Source: Rhodospirillales bacterium
Lineage (GTDB): Bacteria; Pseudomonadota; Alphaproteobacteria; Rhodospirillales; Defluviicoccaceae
Direction of reading: 5' to 3'
Assembly: GCA_016712375.1 (NCBI GenBank)
Contig: JADJRE010000021.1
Coordinates: 20,659 to 84,658 of the forward strand
DNA length: 64,000 nucleotides
Shown here in pieces: positions 16,310-28,614 of the stretch. The notes under the pieces are model-generated. The model did no database searches and was not told the origin of the DNA. It worked only from the letters and a program-made list of their open reading frames with translations. Position numbers and translations under genes: made by a program. Within the stretch, counting starts at the first letter, position 1. Every line of letters begins with the position of its first letter.

Positions 16310-18587
16310 TCAAGATTGTGCCGCACCCAGTTGCCGGGTCGCCGCGACGAGTTTTTCGGCGAGCTGGCGCGCCATGAAAGCATGCAGCAGCGCGGCGGCG
16401 CCCGGGTTCTCGCGACGCATCGCCGCCAGCGCTTCCGCCGACAGCCGGACCGCCACGGTATCCTCGACGGCGACGACCGTGGCGGAGCGGGGCAGGCGAA
16501 GGTAGACGGCGATTTCGCCGACGACGGTCCCCGCTCCCATCGTCCTCAGCCGCACGGTGCGGCCCCCGGGGAGAATTAGCTGCACCGTGACCGCGCCGCT
16601 TTCGACGTAGAAGATGTCGTCCGACTTGTCACCCTGGCTGATCAACGGCTCGCCGGCACCGTACGACCGGCGATCGAGCCAGTGCATCAAGAGCCCGATC
16701 TCGTTTGGATCGCCGCCGGCTTCCGCCAGCTGGCGCTCGAACGTTTCGCCCTCGCCACCACCGGCCACCGCCGCCGCCAGCAACTGGTTCTCGGCGTACT
16801 CCAAAGCATGATCGAGATCCGGGAAGATGCGGATGCACGAGCCGCCATCAGCGGCAGGCGCCAGCCGTTCGAAGGCCGGACGCAGATGCGAGGACAGGCC
16901 GCTCGCGATAAGCGTCAGGTCATATGTCTGGGCATATTGGGTGAGCCTGTCGAGGCTGAGCGATACCGAGGAATCGATCCCGGTCACTCTCCGGAAATCA
17001 AGCAGGATAAAGCGCGGCAGCCGCTCGCCGCTCAGCCGCGCCCGGATTCGATTGAGCAACAGGTTGCTGGTCCCGAAGAAGATGTAACCCCTGCAGCTCC
17101 AGGATCATCACCCGGTTGCCGAGCTCGTCGAGCATCAGCCGGGCGCGTGCGGAGCGAACGACGTTACTGTGATGCTCGACCGCCGAGCTCTCGTGACGAA
17201 CGACATCCACCTGACTGTAGTTGATGACGAACAGCACCAGACCAGCGCCGACGCCGACAGCCAGGCCCTCCAGCAAGCCGACAAAGGCAACCACGACGAA
17301 CACCAGCATGCCGACGGCGTATTCCGGCCAGGAACGCCGCAGGTGAACGTTGAGCAGGGCGGAAATCAGCACGTCGAGGCCGACGTAGAACAACAGCCCG
17401 CCGATCAGCAGCTTCGGCAGCGAGGCGATGGCGTCGCCGCCAAAGCAGAGGATGATGAGGATAACGGCGGCGACAATCAGGCCGGTGGCGCGCGTCGGTC
17501 GGCCGATGCGGATCGACAGCAATGAAGTGCTGAGGGAATGGTACCCCGCCATACCACCGGCGAGCGAGCCGAGGGCGTTGCCGATGCCAAGCGCCCGCAG
17601 TTCGCGGTTGAGGTCGACGTCCGAGCGGGCGGCGATCTCGATGACGCTCGCCTGCATCAGCACGCCCATCAAGGAAACGGTGATCAGCGTCAGCATCTGC
17701 GGCCAGTGGTTGAGCAGAACTCTCCAATCAACCTCTCTGGCCATCGCGATGCGGTGCGTCGGCAGCCACTCGCCCAACGGCGGCACCGGCGCCAGCATCC
17801 ATCCGTCAGCAGCAAGCTCACTCTGTGAAAAGCCGGTGGCTAAGACCACCGCCCAGAAGCAGCCGACGATGCCGAGCGCCGTCAGCGGCACGTTCAAGGC
17901 CCATGGCCGCCGCTGCTGCAATATCCAAAGTCCGCCGCCCGCCAGCAGCGCCGGCAACCAGTGCAGCAGCATTGCAGGTTCGATCAGTGCGGCGGCGTGG
18001 GCTGGCGAAAGCGAGAGCCCGGTGACGACGCGAACCGCGCCGCCGATCAGCAGCCATCCCATGCCGCCGATGAAGCCGACAACCACCGGATAGGGAACGA
18101 AGCGGATCATATTGCCCAGCCGCAGCCGGCCGAGCAGAAAGAAGATCGCACCGACCGCGAGCGACGCTATGGCGATGGTCGTCACCACCGTCGGCAGCAG
18201 CCGGCCCTGGTTCCCAGACGCCTGCAATTCCGCCGCCATCGCCGTGGCGACGACGGCAAGCACGATCGCCGGTTCGGATTGGCCGACGCCGACGGTACCG
18301 GGCATTGATCCGCCGATAACCAGCGCCAGCGTCAGGATCACGGCGCTGATCAGTCCGAGGCCGACGCCGATGCCGCTGTATTCCTGCAACGGTCCGGAGA
18401 ACACCAGGGACGGATAGGAAACCACGGGCACCAGGATCGCCATGCTGACCACCAGGCCGCTGCCGAGCACCGGCAGCGCCGAGGAGCGGTCGACGCCGAG
18501 AAACTTTGCAAGCCGGGTACCGCCGCCACCCCGGTGCGTAGCGTCGGCTCGCAGCGTGGTTGACGCTTCCTCGATCGGAGCCGTCAT
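16310..18587 (-). CDS. SulP-family anion transporter with STAS and cyclic-nucleotide-binding domains, frameshifted
   Basis: This gene reads as one protein of about 758 residues. It begins with a SulP (SLC26-like) transporter of about 11 helices (from MTAPIEEAS, with PYPVVVGFIGGMGW and GGMAGYHSLSTS). A STAS domain follows (RFILLDFRRVTGIDSS), then a C-terminal cNMP-binding domain whose phosphate cassette GEIAVYLRLPRSATV keeps the Glu and Arg that hold the ligand. One extra base at about 17085-17091 breaks the frame inside STAS, between MILELQG and YIFFGTSNLLL. The span is one base over a whole number of codons. The substrate is unknown: sulfate, bicarbonate or another anion. Regulation by cyclic nucleotides is inferred. 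Confidence 0.8.
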
Positions 18588-19620
18588 GACGCCGCTGGAA
18601 TGCCCTGGGTCGTCGAATACTCGAAGTGCAGCGCCTCGCCCGGATGCACCAGCGGGAAGATCGCGTGCGCCGCCGCCGCCGCCTCGGCGAAGCCCGACAG
18701 GATCAGCTTCAGCTTGCCGGGATAGGTCACGATATCGCCGATAGCGAACAGCCCGGGCTGGCCGGCGGCACCGGTAGCGGGATCGACAGCGACATGGTTC
18801 CGATCCAGGTTCAGTCCCCACTTCGCGATCGGTCCCAGATTCTGGGACAGCCCGAAGAACGGCAGCAGCACGTCCGCCTCCAGGCGGCGCTCGCCGCCGT
18901 CGAGGTCGCTGGCGATCACCGCCGTCAGCCGGCCCGCGTCATCCCCTTCCAACCCGTGCAGCTGGTAGGGTATGATCATTTCAACGGCGCCGCACAGCGC
19001 CAGCGACTGCAGCCGCGCGACGTTCTCCGGCGCGGCGCGAAACTTGCTGCGGCGATGGATGACCGCGACATGCGCCGCCACCTCGGCCAGCGAAAGCGCC
19101 CAGTCCACGGCGAATCGCCGCCGCCGGCAATCACCACCCGACGTCCCCTAAAGTCGTCGCGCCGAGCGACCAGGTGGTGCACGCCGCGCCCGGGCCCCTG
19201 CCCCTCGAAGCGCTCGATGCCGGGCAGCGGCGGACGATTCGGCCCGAAGGCACCAACCCCGGCGGCGACGATCACCGCTTTCGCAACCACCGCGTCCCCG
19301 CCATCGCATTGCACCCGCCAATCGCCGCCCGTTTCCGCCGACAGCAGGGTAACTTGCCGGCCGAGGTGGAAAACGGGCTTGAACGGCTCCGCCTGTTCCA
19401 GGAGTCTCTCGACCAGATCAGCGGCGAGGATGCGTGGATGACCGGGAATGTCGTAGATCGGCTTCTCCGGATACAGCGCGCTGCACTGCCCACCGGCGAC
19501 GTCGAGCGCGTCGAACACATGACAGCCCATGCGCAGCATGCCACATTCGAAAATCGCGAACAGGCCGACCGGGCCGGCGCCGATGATCGCTACGTCAGCG
19601 CGCAGGGGATCGGGTATCAT
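18584..19620 (-). CDS. Ferredoxin--NADP(+) reductase, thioredoxin-reductase-like type, frameshifted
   Basis: A flavoprotein of the TrxR-like ferredoxin/flavodoxin-NADP reductase family. The FAD dinucleotide fold is IIGAGPVGLFA near the N-terminus, followed by GGQCSALYPEKPIYDIPG. The NADP fold is VVIAGGGDSAVDW, where one base is missing near 19111-19117, so the frames join at DS|AVDWALSLAE. The C-terminal FAD motif is FAIGDIVTYPGK. There is no CxxC redox pair, which separates it from thioredoxin reductase. I prefer the ATG at 19620 to the TTG at 19632. Its end overlaps the SulP start by four bases. Confidence 0.85.
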
Positions 19621-19728
19621 CGTGACTCGCAATCAATGGTGGTATCGTTGATGGTGGCACCCGGCGGTTACCCGCCACGACGGACAGAATGGTCCGGCCG
19701 TCCCGCGGGTTCAAGCACCGATCGGCTG

Positions 19729-20199
19729 ATGTCTGATCGCCTGCTAGCCGACGAGGCGGAGACTGGCGTCTTCGCGGCGAAGCTGGCAGCGATTGTGCGT
19801 CCGGGCGACATCATTGCTTTGCGGGGTGATCTCGGTGCCGGCAAGACGGCGTTGGCGCGCGCCCTCGTCCGCGCCCGCGGGCGCCCCGACGAAGAGGTGC
19901 CCAGCCCGACGTTCACGCTGCTGCAGATCTACGAGCCGGCCGATCCCGCCGCCCCGGCGGTCTGGCACTTTGATCTCTTCCGCCTCGCCTCCGCCGACGA
20001 TGCGCTGGAACTGGGCATCGAGGACGCGTTCACCGAAGCGGTGACGCTGATCGAGTGGCCGGATCGGCTGGGACCGCTGCTGCCGGAACGCCGGCTGGAG
20101 GTGACGTTGCAGCCGGGGCCTGACCCGGACAGCCGCTGGCTGAGCCTCGCGGGCGACGATGCGTGGCGGGCACGCCTGAGCGAGGCCGGGCTTGTCTGA
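19729..20199 (+). CDS. tsaE: tRNA threonylcarbamoyladenosine biosynthesis ATPase TsaE
   Basis: A 156-residue ATPase of the t6A37 tRNA modification complex. Walker A is LRGDLGAGKTALAR, followed by SPTFTLLQIYE and the HFDLFRL motif, all typical. The ATG at 19729 fits the family N-terminus; longer in-frame starts are not conserved. It overlaps amgK by eight bases and begins a tightly packed run through addA. Confidence 0.92.
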   Translation: MSDRLLADEAETGVFAAKLAAIVRPGDIIALRGDLGAGKTALARALVRARGRPDEEVPSPTFTLLQIYEPADPAAPAVWHFDLFRLASADDALELGIEDAFTEAVTLIEWPDRLGPLLPERRLEVTLQPGPDPDSRWLSLAGDDAWRARLSEAGLV

Positions 20200-21211
20200 G
20201 CGCGGCGAGACGATCACCCGCTTCCTCGATGCCGCCGGCTGGACCGGGGCGGAAGTCCGGCCGCTTGCCTTCGACGCCTCGTTCCGCCGCTACCACCGGG
20301 TGCGCTGCGACAGCTCGGGCGCGGTGCTAATGGACGCCCCGCCGGAGCGCGAAGACCTCCGCCCGTTCGTGCGCGTCGCCCGCCATCTCAGGCAGCTCGA
20401 CCTGAGCGCCCCCGCCATTCTCGCCGCCGATGAGAGCAATGGCCTGCTGCTGCTGGAAGACCTGGGCGACGACACCTTCGCCCGGCTGCTGGCGAGGGGC
20501 GCCGACGAGGCCGCGCTCTACCGTCTTGCCGTCGATGTCCTGGTCCATCTGCACCGGCTGCCGGCGCAGGTGGCGCTGCCCGCAGGCCTGCCGGCGTACG
20601 ACGCGCGCCGGCTGCTCGATGAGGCGCTGCTGCTGCCGGACTGGTTTCTGCCGGCGGTCACCGGCTGGCCGGTCGAGGACGGGGTGCGCGAGGCTTACCT
20701 GCAGGCGTGGGGTGAAGCGCTCGCGGACACGCTGGCGCAACCGGCGACCCTGGTCTTGCGCGACTTTCACGTCGACAACCTGATGCGGCTGGCGGAGCGC
20801 CCGGGACTGAAGGCCTGCGGCCTGCTCGACTTCCAGGACGCGGTCGCCGGCCCCGCCGCCTACGACCTGATGTCGCTGCTGGAGGACGCGCGCCGCGACG
20901 TTGCACCCGCAGTGCGCGAGGAGATGCTCGCCCGCTATCGGGCCGGGGTCCCGGTCGGCGACCCGGACGTCTTCGCGCGCAGCTTCGCGGTGCTGGCGGC
21001 GCAGCGGCACGCCAAGGTGATCGGCATTTTCACCCGGCTCGACCGGCGCGACGGCAAACCCGCCTACCTCACCCATATCCCGCGCGTGTGGCGCATGCTG
21101 GATGCGGCGCTTTGCGACCCCGCGCTCGCCCCGGTTACCCGCTGGTTCGAGCGGCACGTGCCGACGGAGCTGCGCCGCGCGCCAGCGCCGGCGCCGATGG
21201 CCGTCGTTTGA
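20192..21211 (+). CDS. amgK: N-acetylmuramate/N-acetylglucosamine kinase AmgK (phosphotransferase family)
   Basis: A 339-residue aminoglycoside-phosphotransferase-fold kinase. The catalytic loop is LVLRDFHVDNLM and the metal site is GLLDFQDAVAGPAAYDL. Next to murU it is best read as AmgK, which phosphorylates the anomeric carbon of MurNAc (and GlcNAc) in the recycling route that bypasses MurA and gives fosfomycin tolerance. The start is TTG at 20192 inside the tsaE end. The 3' end overlaps the murU TTG. Confidence 0.85.
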   Translation: MSERGETITRFLDAAGWTGAEVRPLAFDASFRRYHRVRCDSSGAVLMDAPPEREDLRPFVRVARHLRQLDLSAPAILAADESNGLLLLEDLGDDTFARLLARGADEAALYRLAVDVLVHLHRLPAQVALPAGLPAYDARRLLDEALLLPDWFLPAVTGWPVEDGVREAYLQAWGEALADTLAQPATLVLRDFHVDNLMRLAERPGLKACGLLDFQDAVAGPAAYDLMSLLEDARRDVAPAVREEMLARYRAGVPVGDPDVFARSFAVLAAQRHAKVIGIFTRLDRRDGKPAYLTHIPRVWRMLDAALCDPALAPVTRWFERHVPTELRRAPAPAPMAVV

Positions 21212-21963
21212 GCCAAGTCCTGTCGGCGCAGAGAGCAGCCCAGGAAGGGCCACGCCGAGCGATGGTGCTGGCCGCCGGGCTCGGCGAGCGGATGCGTCCG
21301 ATCACGCTGACCACGCCAAAGCCGCTGATCGTCCTCGCCGGGCGGACGATGCTGGATCGCGCCATCGACGCCCTGGCGGAGCAAGGCGTCGAGCAGGTGG
21401 TCGTCAACGCCCATCATCTGGCGGATGTCGTCGCACGGCACCTGGCCGGGCGCTCCCGCCCGCCGATCCGGCTCAGCATCGAGACCGAGCGGCTGGAGAC
21501 CGGCGGCGGCGTCCGCAACGCGCTGCCGTTGCTGGGCGTCGCACCGTTCTTTGTCATCAACGGCGACATCCTCTGGCGGGATGGGCCGCGACCGGCCCTG
21601 GCCGATCTCGCCGGCGCCTGGGACGGGGAGCGCATGGATGCGCTGCTGATGCTGCATCCGGTGTCTTCGGCGCTCGGCTACGCCGGTCCAGGCGACTTCC
21701 GCCGCGAAGGCGACGGCCGCCTCATCCGACGCGCCGCGGACGAGCGCGCGCCCTACCTGTTCGCCGGCTTGCAGATCCTGCATCCGCGCCTGTTCGCCGG
21801 CGCTCCCGACGGTGCGTTTTCGCTCAACCAACTCTACGACCGGGCCATTGCTCGCGGCCGCCTTTACGGGGTCGAGCATCGGGGCCGATGGTGTCACGTC
21901 GGCACGCCCGCCGACATCCCCATCGCCGAGGCGTTCCTTCGCAACGGGGCGGTTACCCCATGA
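21208..21963 (+). CDS. murU: N-acetylmuramate alpha-1-phosphate uridylyltransferase MurU
   Basis: A 251-residue nucleotidyltransferase making UDP-MurNAc from MurNAc-1-P. The pyrophosphorylase signature AMVLAAGLGERMRPIT is near the N-terminus, with the Lys in TPKPL and the metal Asp in INGDILW. The TTG at 21208 overlaps the amgK stop; the ATG at 21262 would leave no residues before the signature and is less likely. With amgK it forms the cell-wall recycling pair. It overlaps addB as ATGA. Confidence 0.85.
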   Translation: MSQVLSAQRAAQEGPRRAMVLAAGLGERMRPITLTTPKPLIVLAGRTMLDRAIDALAEQGVEQVVVNAHHLADVVARHLAGRSRPPIRLSIETERLETGGGVRNALPLLGVAPFFVINGDILWRDGPRPALADLAGAWDGERMDALLMLHPVSSALGYAGPGDFRREGDGRLIRRAADERAPYLFAGLQILHPRLFAGAPDGAFSLNQLYDRAIARGRLYGVEHRGRWCHVGTPADIPIAEAFLRNGAVTP

Positions 21964-24957
21964 ACACCTTGGCCGTCTACACCATCCCGCCGGAGGTGCC
22001 ATTCGTCGACGCGCTGGCCGCTGGATTGCGGTCGCGGCTGGGCGATGCGCCGGAAGCGCTGGCAAGCGCCCGCATTCTGCTGCCGACCCGCCGTGCCTGC
22101 CGGTCGCTGACGCTGGCCTTTGTCCGTCAGGCCGGTGGGAGGCCGCTGCTGCTGCCGCGGATGACGCCGCTGGGAGACATCGACGAGGACGACGTCTCGT
22201 TCGACGAGATGAATGCGCTGATGTCCGCCGCCGGCGCCGAGATCCCGCCCGCCGTGCCGGCGCTGCGGCGCCAACTGCTGCTCGGGCGACATGTCGTCCG
22301 GGTCATGGGTTCGGCTCGGACGACGCCGGCGCAGGCAGCGCAGCTGGCATCCGAACTCGGCCGATTGTTCGACCAGATCCATACCGAGCGCCTAGACCTC
22401 TCGGGCCTCGATAAGTTGGTGCCGGACGAACTCGCCCGCCATTGGCAGATCACCCTCGATTTCCTGCGTCCGATCGCCCGCGACTGGCAGGAGACACTGC
22501 GCGCCGAAGGCTGCATCGACCCGGCCGACCGCCGGCAGCGGCTGCTCAGCGCGCAGGCAGCCGCCTGGCGATCGGCACCGCCGGAAGGCCCGGTGATTGC
22601 CGCCGGCTCCACCGGCAGCATGCCGGCCACCGCCGACCTGCTGGCGGTAATCGCCCGTCTGCCGCGCGGCGCACCGGTGCTGCCCGGCCTCGATACCGAG
22701 AGTGACGAAGTCGCGTGGCGGGCGATCGACGTCGACGCCGACGATGCCAGGTTCGCCCTCGCTCAGCCGCACCCTCAATTCGGCCTGGCGCAGCTGCTGC
22801 GCCGGCTGGGCATCGACCGCAGCGCCGTCCGCCTCTGGCCCGCGCCCGGTCTGGGCGGCGGCAGCGGCCGGGCCGAGCGTACCCGCACCCTGGCGCGCGC
22901 CCTGGCGCCGGCTTCCGACACCTCTGCGCTGCGCCGCGCTGCCGCGGGCGCAACTGGGTTCGAGCAGGTGACGCTGGTCGAAGCGGCCACTCCCGAGGAG
23001 GAGGCGCGCGCCGTTGCTCTGGTGATGCGGCGATGCCTGGAGGAGCCGGGTCGAACGGCCGCCCTGGTCACCCCCGACCGCACGCTGGCGCGCCGGGTTG
23101 GCGCCGAGCTGCTGCGCTGGGGCATCGCCGTCGACGATTCGGGCGGCCGGCCGCTGGCAGAAACGTCACCCGCCGCGTTCCTGCGCCTGATCGCCCGCAT
23201 GGTGGCCGAGGCGTTTGCACCGGTGCCACTGCTGGCGGTGCTGAAGCACCCGCTGGCGGCGGGCGGCCTTGCGCCGCCGGCTTTCCGTGGCAACGTCCGG
23301 GCGCTGGAGGAACGCTTGTTGCGAGGGATTCGTCCCGCACCGGGCATCGATGGACTGCGCCGGGCGCTGGCGGCGAAAGGAGATGACCGGCGCGTCGCGG
23401 CGGTGCTCGATACACTCGAAGCGATCATGGCGCCACTCGTCCGGCTGTTTGAGCAGCCGGCTGTCAGTCTCGCGGAGATCTTGCGCACGCAAGGTTCGGC
23501 GGCGGAGATGCTGGCGCACAGCGATGCCGAGCGGGGACAGCGCGACTGTGGGCGGGCGACGACGGCGAGGCATTGGCCAGCTTCGTCGCCGAGCTGACCG
23601 AGGCGGCGCGCCACGATCCGCCGATCGCACCGGCGGAGTGGCCCGACCTGCTGGATGTGCTGCTGACCGGCCGTGCGGTGCGGCCGCGCTGGGGCCGACA
23701 CCCCCGGCTCGCCATCTGGGGACCGCTCGAAGCCCGGCTGCAATGCGCCGACGTGATGATCCTGGGCGGGCTGAACGAAGAGAGCTGGCCGCCGACCACG
23801 TCGGCCGGGCCATGGATGAGCCGGCCGATGTTGCAAGCCTTCGGCCTGCCGTTGCCGGAGCGGCGGATTGGCCTGTCGGCGCACGACTTCTGTCAGGCAT
23901 TCGCCGCGCCGGAGGTCTGGCTGAGCCGGGCGGGACGCAAGGAAGGCGCGCCAACGCAGCCGTGCCGCTGGCTGCTGCGGCTGAAGGCGGCGCTGCATGG
24001 AACCGACTGGCTTCTGGCCAGCACGAGCCGCGCCGCGCCGATCCTGCACTGGCTTCGACACCTGGACGCGCCCGAGGTGATCGCACCGTCGCCGCCGCCG
24101 ACGCCCACCCGCCGCTCGCGGCCCGCCCGCGCGAGCTGTCGGTGACCCAGATCGAGACCTGGATTCGCGATCCCTACTCGCTTTACGCCCGCCACGTCCT
24201 GCGCTTGCGGCCGCTCGATCCGCTCGATGCCGAGCCCGAGGCAGCGCAGTTCGGGACCTTCGTTCATCAGGCGATTGGCGCGTTCCTCACCAACGGAAAC
24301 ATCGGTTCGGCGGAAGACGCGTATGCGCGGCTGCTGGCGCACGGCCGCACCGCCTTCGGCGAGCTGCTGCAACGGCCGGCGGTCGAAGCGTTCTGGTGGC
24401 CGCGATTTCAACGGATCGCCCGATGGTTCGTTGGCAACGAGATCGAGCGCGGCTCCACGCTCACCGCCACCTGGGCGGAGATCGACGGCCGGACGGCGTT
24501 CGAGGCGCCCGGCGGCCGGTTCGTGCTGAAGGCCAAGGCCGATCGCCTTGACCTGATGACCGACGGCTCGCTCGCGATCGTCGACTACAAGACCGGCAAG
24601 CCACCGTCCGATTCCGACGTGCAGGCCGGCGCGGCACCTCAGTTGCCGCTGGAGGCGGTGATCGCGCGGGCCGGCGGTTTCCCCGGCGTCGCCGCTGGCA
24701 CGGCGGTGTCGAGCCTGGAATATTGGCGGCTGATCGGCGGCGACGAGGGGGGTGTCTGCAAGCCGGCGGCGAAGGCGCCGGCGGAGGATCTGGCACGGCA
24801 GGCGGCGGATGCGCTGGCCATCCTGGTCGCCACCTTCGACGATCCCAAGACGCCCTATTCAGCGCTGCCGCGCCCGCATCTGGTGCCGCGCTACAGTGAT
24901 TATGCGCATCTCGCCCGGGTGAAGGAGTGGGCGATCGAGGACGAGGCCGAGAGCTGA
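21960..24957 (+). CDS. addB: Double-strand break repair protein AddB, with two frameshifts
   Basis: The inactivated-helicase/nuclease subunit of AddAB, which resects double-strand breaks for RecA loading. The N-terminus (ARILLPTRRACRSL) and the C-terminal nuclease core (AIVDYKTGKPPS, PD-(D/E)XK type) are both intact, about 1000 residues apart. Two single-base losses interrupt the middle: near 23535-23550 (frame resumes LWAGDDGEALASFVAEL) and near 24095-24110 (resumes PRELSVTQIETWIRDPYSLY). The total is one base over whole codons, as two deletions predict. Four frames joining this cleanly argues for sequence error rather than decay. Confidence 0.88.
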
Positions 24958-27900
24958 TGGAGGTCCTCGCCGCCGACACCATCGACCCGGACGAGCCGCA
25001 ACGCGGCGCCAGCGATCCGCGCGCCTCGGTCTGGGTCGCCGCATCGGCCGGAACCGGCAAGACCAAGGTGCTGAGCGACAGGGTGCTGCGGCTGATGCTG
25101 AACGGCACCGAGCCGCGCCGCATTCTCTGCCTGACCTACACCAAGGCGGCGGCGGCGGAAATGGCGAACCGCCTGGCGGACCGGCTGGGAACCTGGGCCG
25201 TTGACGATGACCAGAGGCTTGAGGAGGCGCTGAGCAAACTGCTCGGCCGCCGGCCGACCGAGGAGCAACGGCGTCGCGCGCGGGGGCTGTTCGCCCGCGT
25301 GCTGGATACGCCGGGAGGGCTTGGCATCCGGACGATTCACGCCTTCTGCCAGTCGCTGCTGGGACGTTTTCCGCTGGAGGCGGATGTTGCTCCCCACGCT
25401 CGGCCGATGGACGAACGCGACGCCATCGGGTTGCGTCGCCGCGCGCTGTATCGGCTGCTGGAGGACGCTCGCCAAGCGGACGGTCCGCTGGCGGCTGCCC
25501 TGAGCGGTGTGACCCGTCACCTGGGCGAGTTCCGGTTCAATGAAATTCTGGGCGAGGTCACCGGTCAGCCCGGCCGCTTTACCGCGATGATCGAAGCGCA
25601 CGGCTCGCCGGCCGCGGCGGCCGATGCTGCGCGGGACCTTCTCGGTCTTGCCTCGGGCGAGACGCCGGCCGATGTCATTGGTGCCGCATGCGCCGACGGC
25701 GGCTGCGACCAGGCCTCTCTGCGCCGGGCAGCGGGTGCGTTGGCCGTCGGCACGCAAACGGAGCGCGCTCGCGCGAGGAAGATGGCTGATTGGCTGGAAG
25801 CCGGAGCGGAAACCCGCGCCGAAACCTTCGACCGCTGGGCCGGTGTTTTCCTCACCGACCCCAAGAAGCAGCCGCAGGTCCGTGCCGACAAGTCGCTGGC
25901 GACCACTGCCACCGAGAAAGCCGCCCCGGCACCCTTGCGGCGATGCGCACAGAAGCAGAGCGGCTGCTGTGCGTGCTGCCGCGACGTCGTGCGGCAATCA
26001 CGGCCGAAGCGACCGGAGCCTTGCTGGTTGTCGGTGCCGCCTTGCTGCATCGCTACGGGCAACTGAAGCAGAACCGCTCCTGCTCGATTATGAGGACCTC
26101 ATCGAGGGTGCGCTGCGGCTGCTGGAAGGCTCCGGCGCCGACTGGGTGCTGTACAAGCTAGATGGCGGCCTCGACCACCTGCTGGTCGACGAGGCGCAGG
26201 ACACCTCACCCTCGCAATGGCGCATTCTGCACGCGCTTACTGCCGAGTGCTTCGCCGGCGAAGGCGCCCGCCAGCCGCCGCGCACCGTGTTCGCCGTTGG
26301 CGACGTCAAGCAGTCGATCTTCAGCTTCCAGGGAGCGGAGCCGGCGGCATTCCTGGAGAGCCGCGAGCGCTACCGGCAGGCGGTGACAGGCGCCGGGCGG
26401 GATTGGCGGCCGATCGAGATGAAGACCTCGTTCCGCTCCACCCGCGCCGTGCTGCAAGCCGTCGACGCGCCCTTCGCCACGCCATCGATGACGCAGGCAA
26501 TCGCGTTGGAGCAGGTGGAAATCGTTCACCAGGCGTGGCGGAAGCTGGACGGTGGCAGCGTCGAGCTCTGGCCGCCGCTGGCGGCGCGGCAACCGGCGAA
26601 GCCCCGCGCCTGGGATCCGCCGATCGAGCGGGTCGAGGCAGATTCGCCGCAGACCCGATTGGCGCGGCTGATTGCGCTCCGCATCGCCCGGATGCTGGAA
26701 AGCCACGAGATGCTGGCGGCGCAAGGCCGGCCGATTCGCGCTGGCGACATCATGGTGCTGGTGCGCCGGCGCACGCCGTTCATGCAGGCGTTGATCCGCG
26801 CGCTGAAGGAACGGCGGGTACCTGTCGCCGGCCTTGACCGGATGCTGCTCACCGAGCAACTCGCGGTGATGGACCTGCTGGCCCTCGCCCGGTTTGTGCT
26901 GCTGCCGGAGGACAACCTGACGCTGGCCACCGTGCTGAAGGGGCCGATGCTGGGCTTCGACGACGACGCGCTGTTCGCTCTCGCCCACAGCCGGACCGGC
27001 ACGCTGTGGACAGCGCTGCGCCGCGCGGCCGAAACCGGCTGCCCTCGCGCCACGGCGGCCCGCGACTTCCTCGCCAGCCTGCTGGCGGAAGCCGATCGGC
27101 TGGCGCCGTTCGAGTTCCTGATGCGGGCGCTGGGCCCGCTGGCGGCGGTCGACGGTACAGCCACGCTCGCCGATAGCGGCCGACGGCGGCTGCTGGCGCG
27201 GCTTGGCCGTGACGCCGACGACCCGATCGCCGAGTTGCTGGAGTCGGCGCTGGCATTCGAACGGGCGCATCCACCGTCACTGCAGGGCTTTCTCGGCTGG
27301 CTGGAACGCGCCGACGTCGAGATCAAGCGCGATCCGGAAACCAGTGCTGCCGATGCCGTGAGGGTGATGACGGTACATGGCGCCAAGGGTCTGCAAGCCC
27401 CGATCGTGTTCCTGCCGGACAGTTGCCAGACGCCGCAGGAGCGGTTCCCGCTGCTCTGGCCGACCGACGACGAGCAGCGCGAGGTGCTGCTGTGGCCGCC
27501 ACGCGCCGAGTTCCGCGAGGGGATCGCTGAAGCCGAGCGCCTGCGCGCCTGTGAGCGCCAGCATCAGGAGCACATGCGGCTGCTGTACGTGGCAATGACG
27601 CGCGCGGCCGACCGCCTGATCGTCTGTGGCTGGCTGACGAAGAAGCAGGAGGAACCGGAGGCGAAGAGCTGGTACCGGCTGATCGAGGCAGGTCTGCGCC
27701 GGGAGACAGCGGCGGGTGAACTGATCGAGGAAGTCGATTCGTTCCTCGCCGGCCATCCAGCCCTGACCGACTCCTCGACGGTGGTTCGCCTGACTTGCCC
27801 GCAGCAGAGGGCGCCGCGGCGCCGCGATGAACCGTTAGCAGCGCCCCCCATCGCGCCGCTGCCGGACTGGGCGCTGCGACCGGCACCGGAGGAGCCGGCG

Positions 27901-28470
27901 GCGCCGCGGCCGCTGCGCCCGTCGCACGCCGACGAGGACACGCAGCCGCCGGTGGTCTCGCCGCTGGCGGCGGAGCAGCGCTTCCGCCGCGGCCGGTTGA
28001 TCCACCGTCTCCTGCAGGAACTGCCGGAACTGCCTGCCGATACACGCGACGCAGCGGCGCGGCGCTGGCTCGCGCGGCCGACGCATCGCCTGACGCCGGC
28101 GGAGCAGTCGGAGATTGCCGAGGAAGTGGGGGCGGTGCTGGCCGATCCGCTGCTGGCGCCGCTGTTTGGCACCGGCAGCCGCGCCGAGGTGCCGCTGTCC
28201 GGGGTCATCGGCGGCCGGCTGATCGCCGGCCAGCTCGACCGAATGGTGCTGGACGCCGATACCGTTACCGTCCTCGACCTGAAATCGGACCGGCCGCCGC
28301 CGAGCTCGGCTGCTGCCGTGCACCCAGTCTATCTGCGGCAAATGGCGGCCTACCGGTCGCTGCTGCGGGCAATCTATCCCGACCGCGCGGTGCGCTGCGT
28401 GCTGTTGTGGACGCAGACGGCCTCGGCGATGCCGCTCGAGGATCCGGTCCTCGATCGCTGGGCGCCCTGA
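24957..28470 (+). CDS. addA: Double-strand break repair helicase-nuclease AddA, with two frameshifts
   Basis: A UvrD-like helicase and nuclease, partner of AddB. Walker A is ASAGTGKTKVL; then ILCLTYTKAAAAEM (Ia), HLLVDEAQDTSPSQW (Walker B/II), TVHGAKGLQAPIVFLPD, and LLYVAMTRAADRLIVCG (VI), with a C-terminal nuclease VTVLDLKSDRPPP. Two one-base deletions break it, near 25921-25930 (resumes GTLAAMRTEAERL) and 26069-26075 (resumes EPLLLDYEDLIEG). The ATG shares a base with the addB stop. Full length is about 1171 residues. Confidence 0.88.
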
Positions 28471-28614
28471 GCTCGGCCCGTGGCACGGTCCCGCTTCGCC
28501 TGTTGCCGCAGGGCCTTCGTCGGGAGCCCTGCTTGACCCTGTGCGGTCGCCCCCATACATTCGCCGCACGCCGCGCTTCATCCCGATCTGCGCCGACGCT
28601 ACTCAGGTCAGTCC

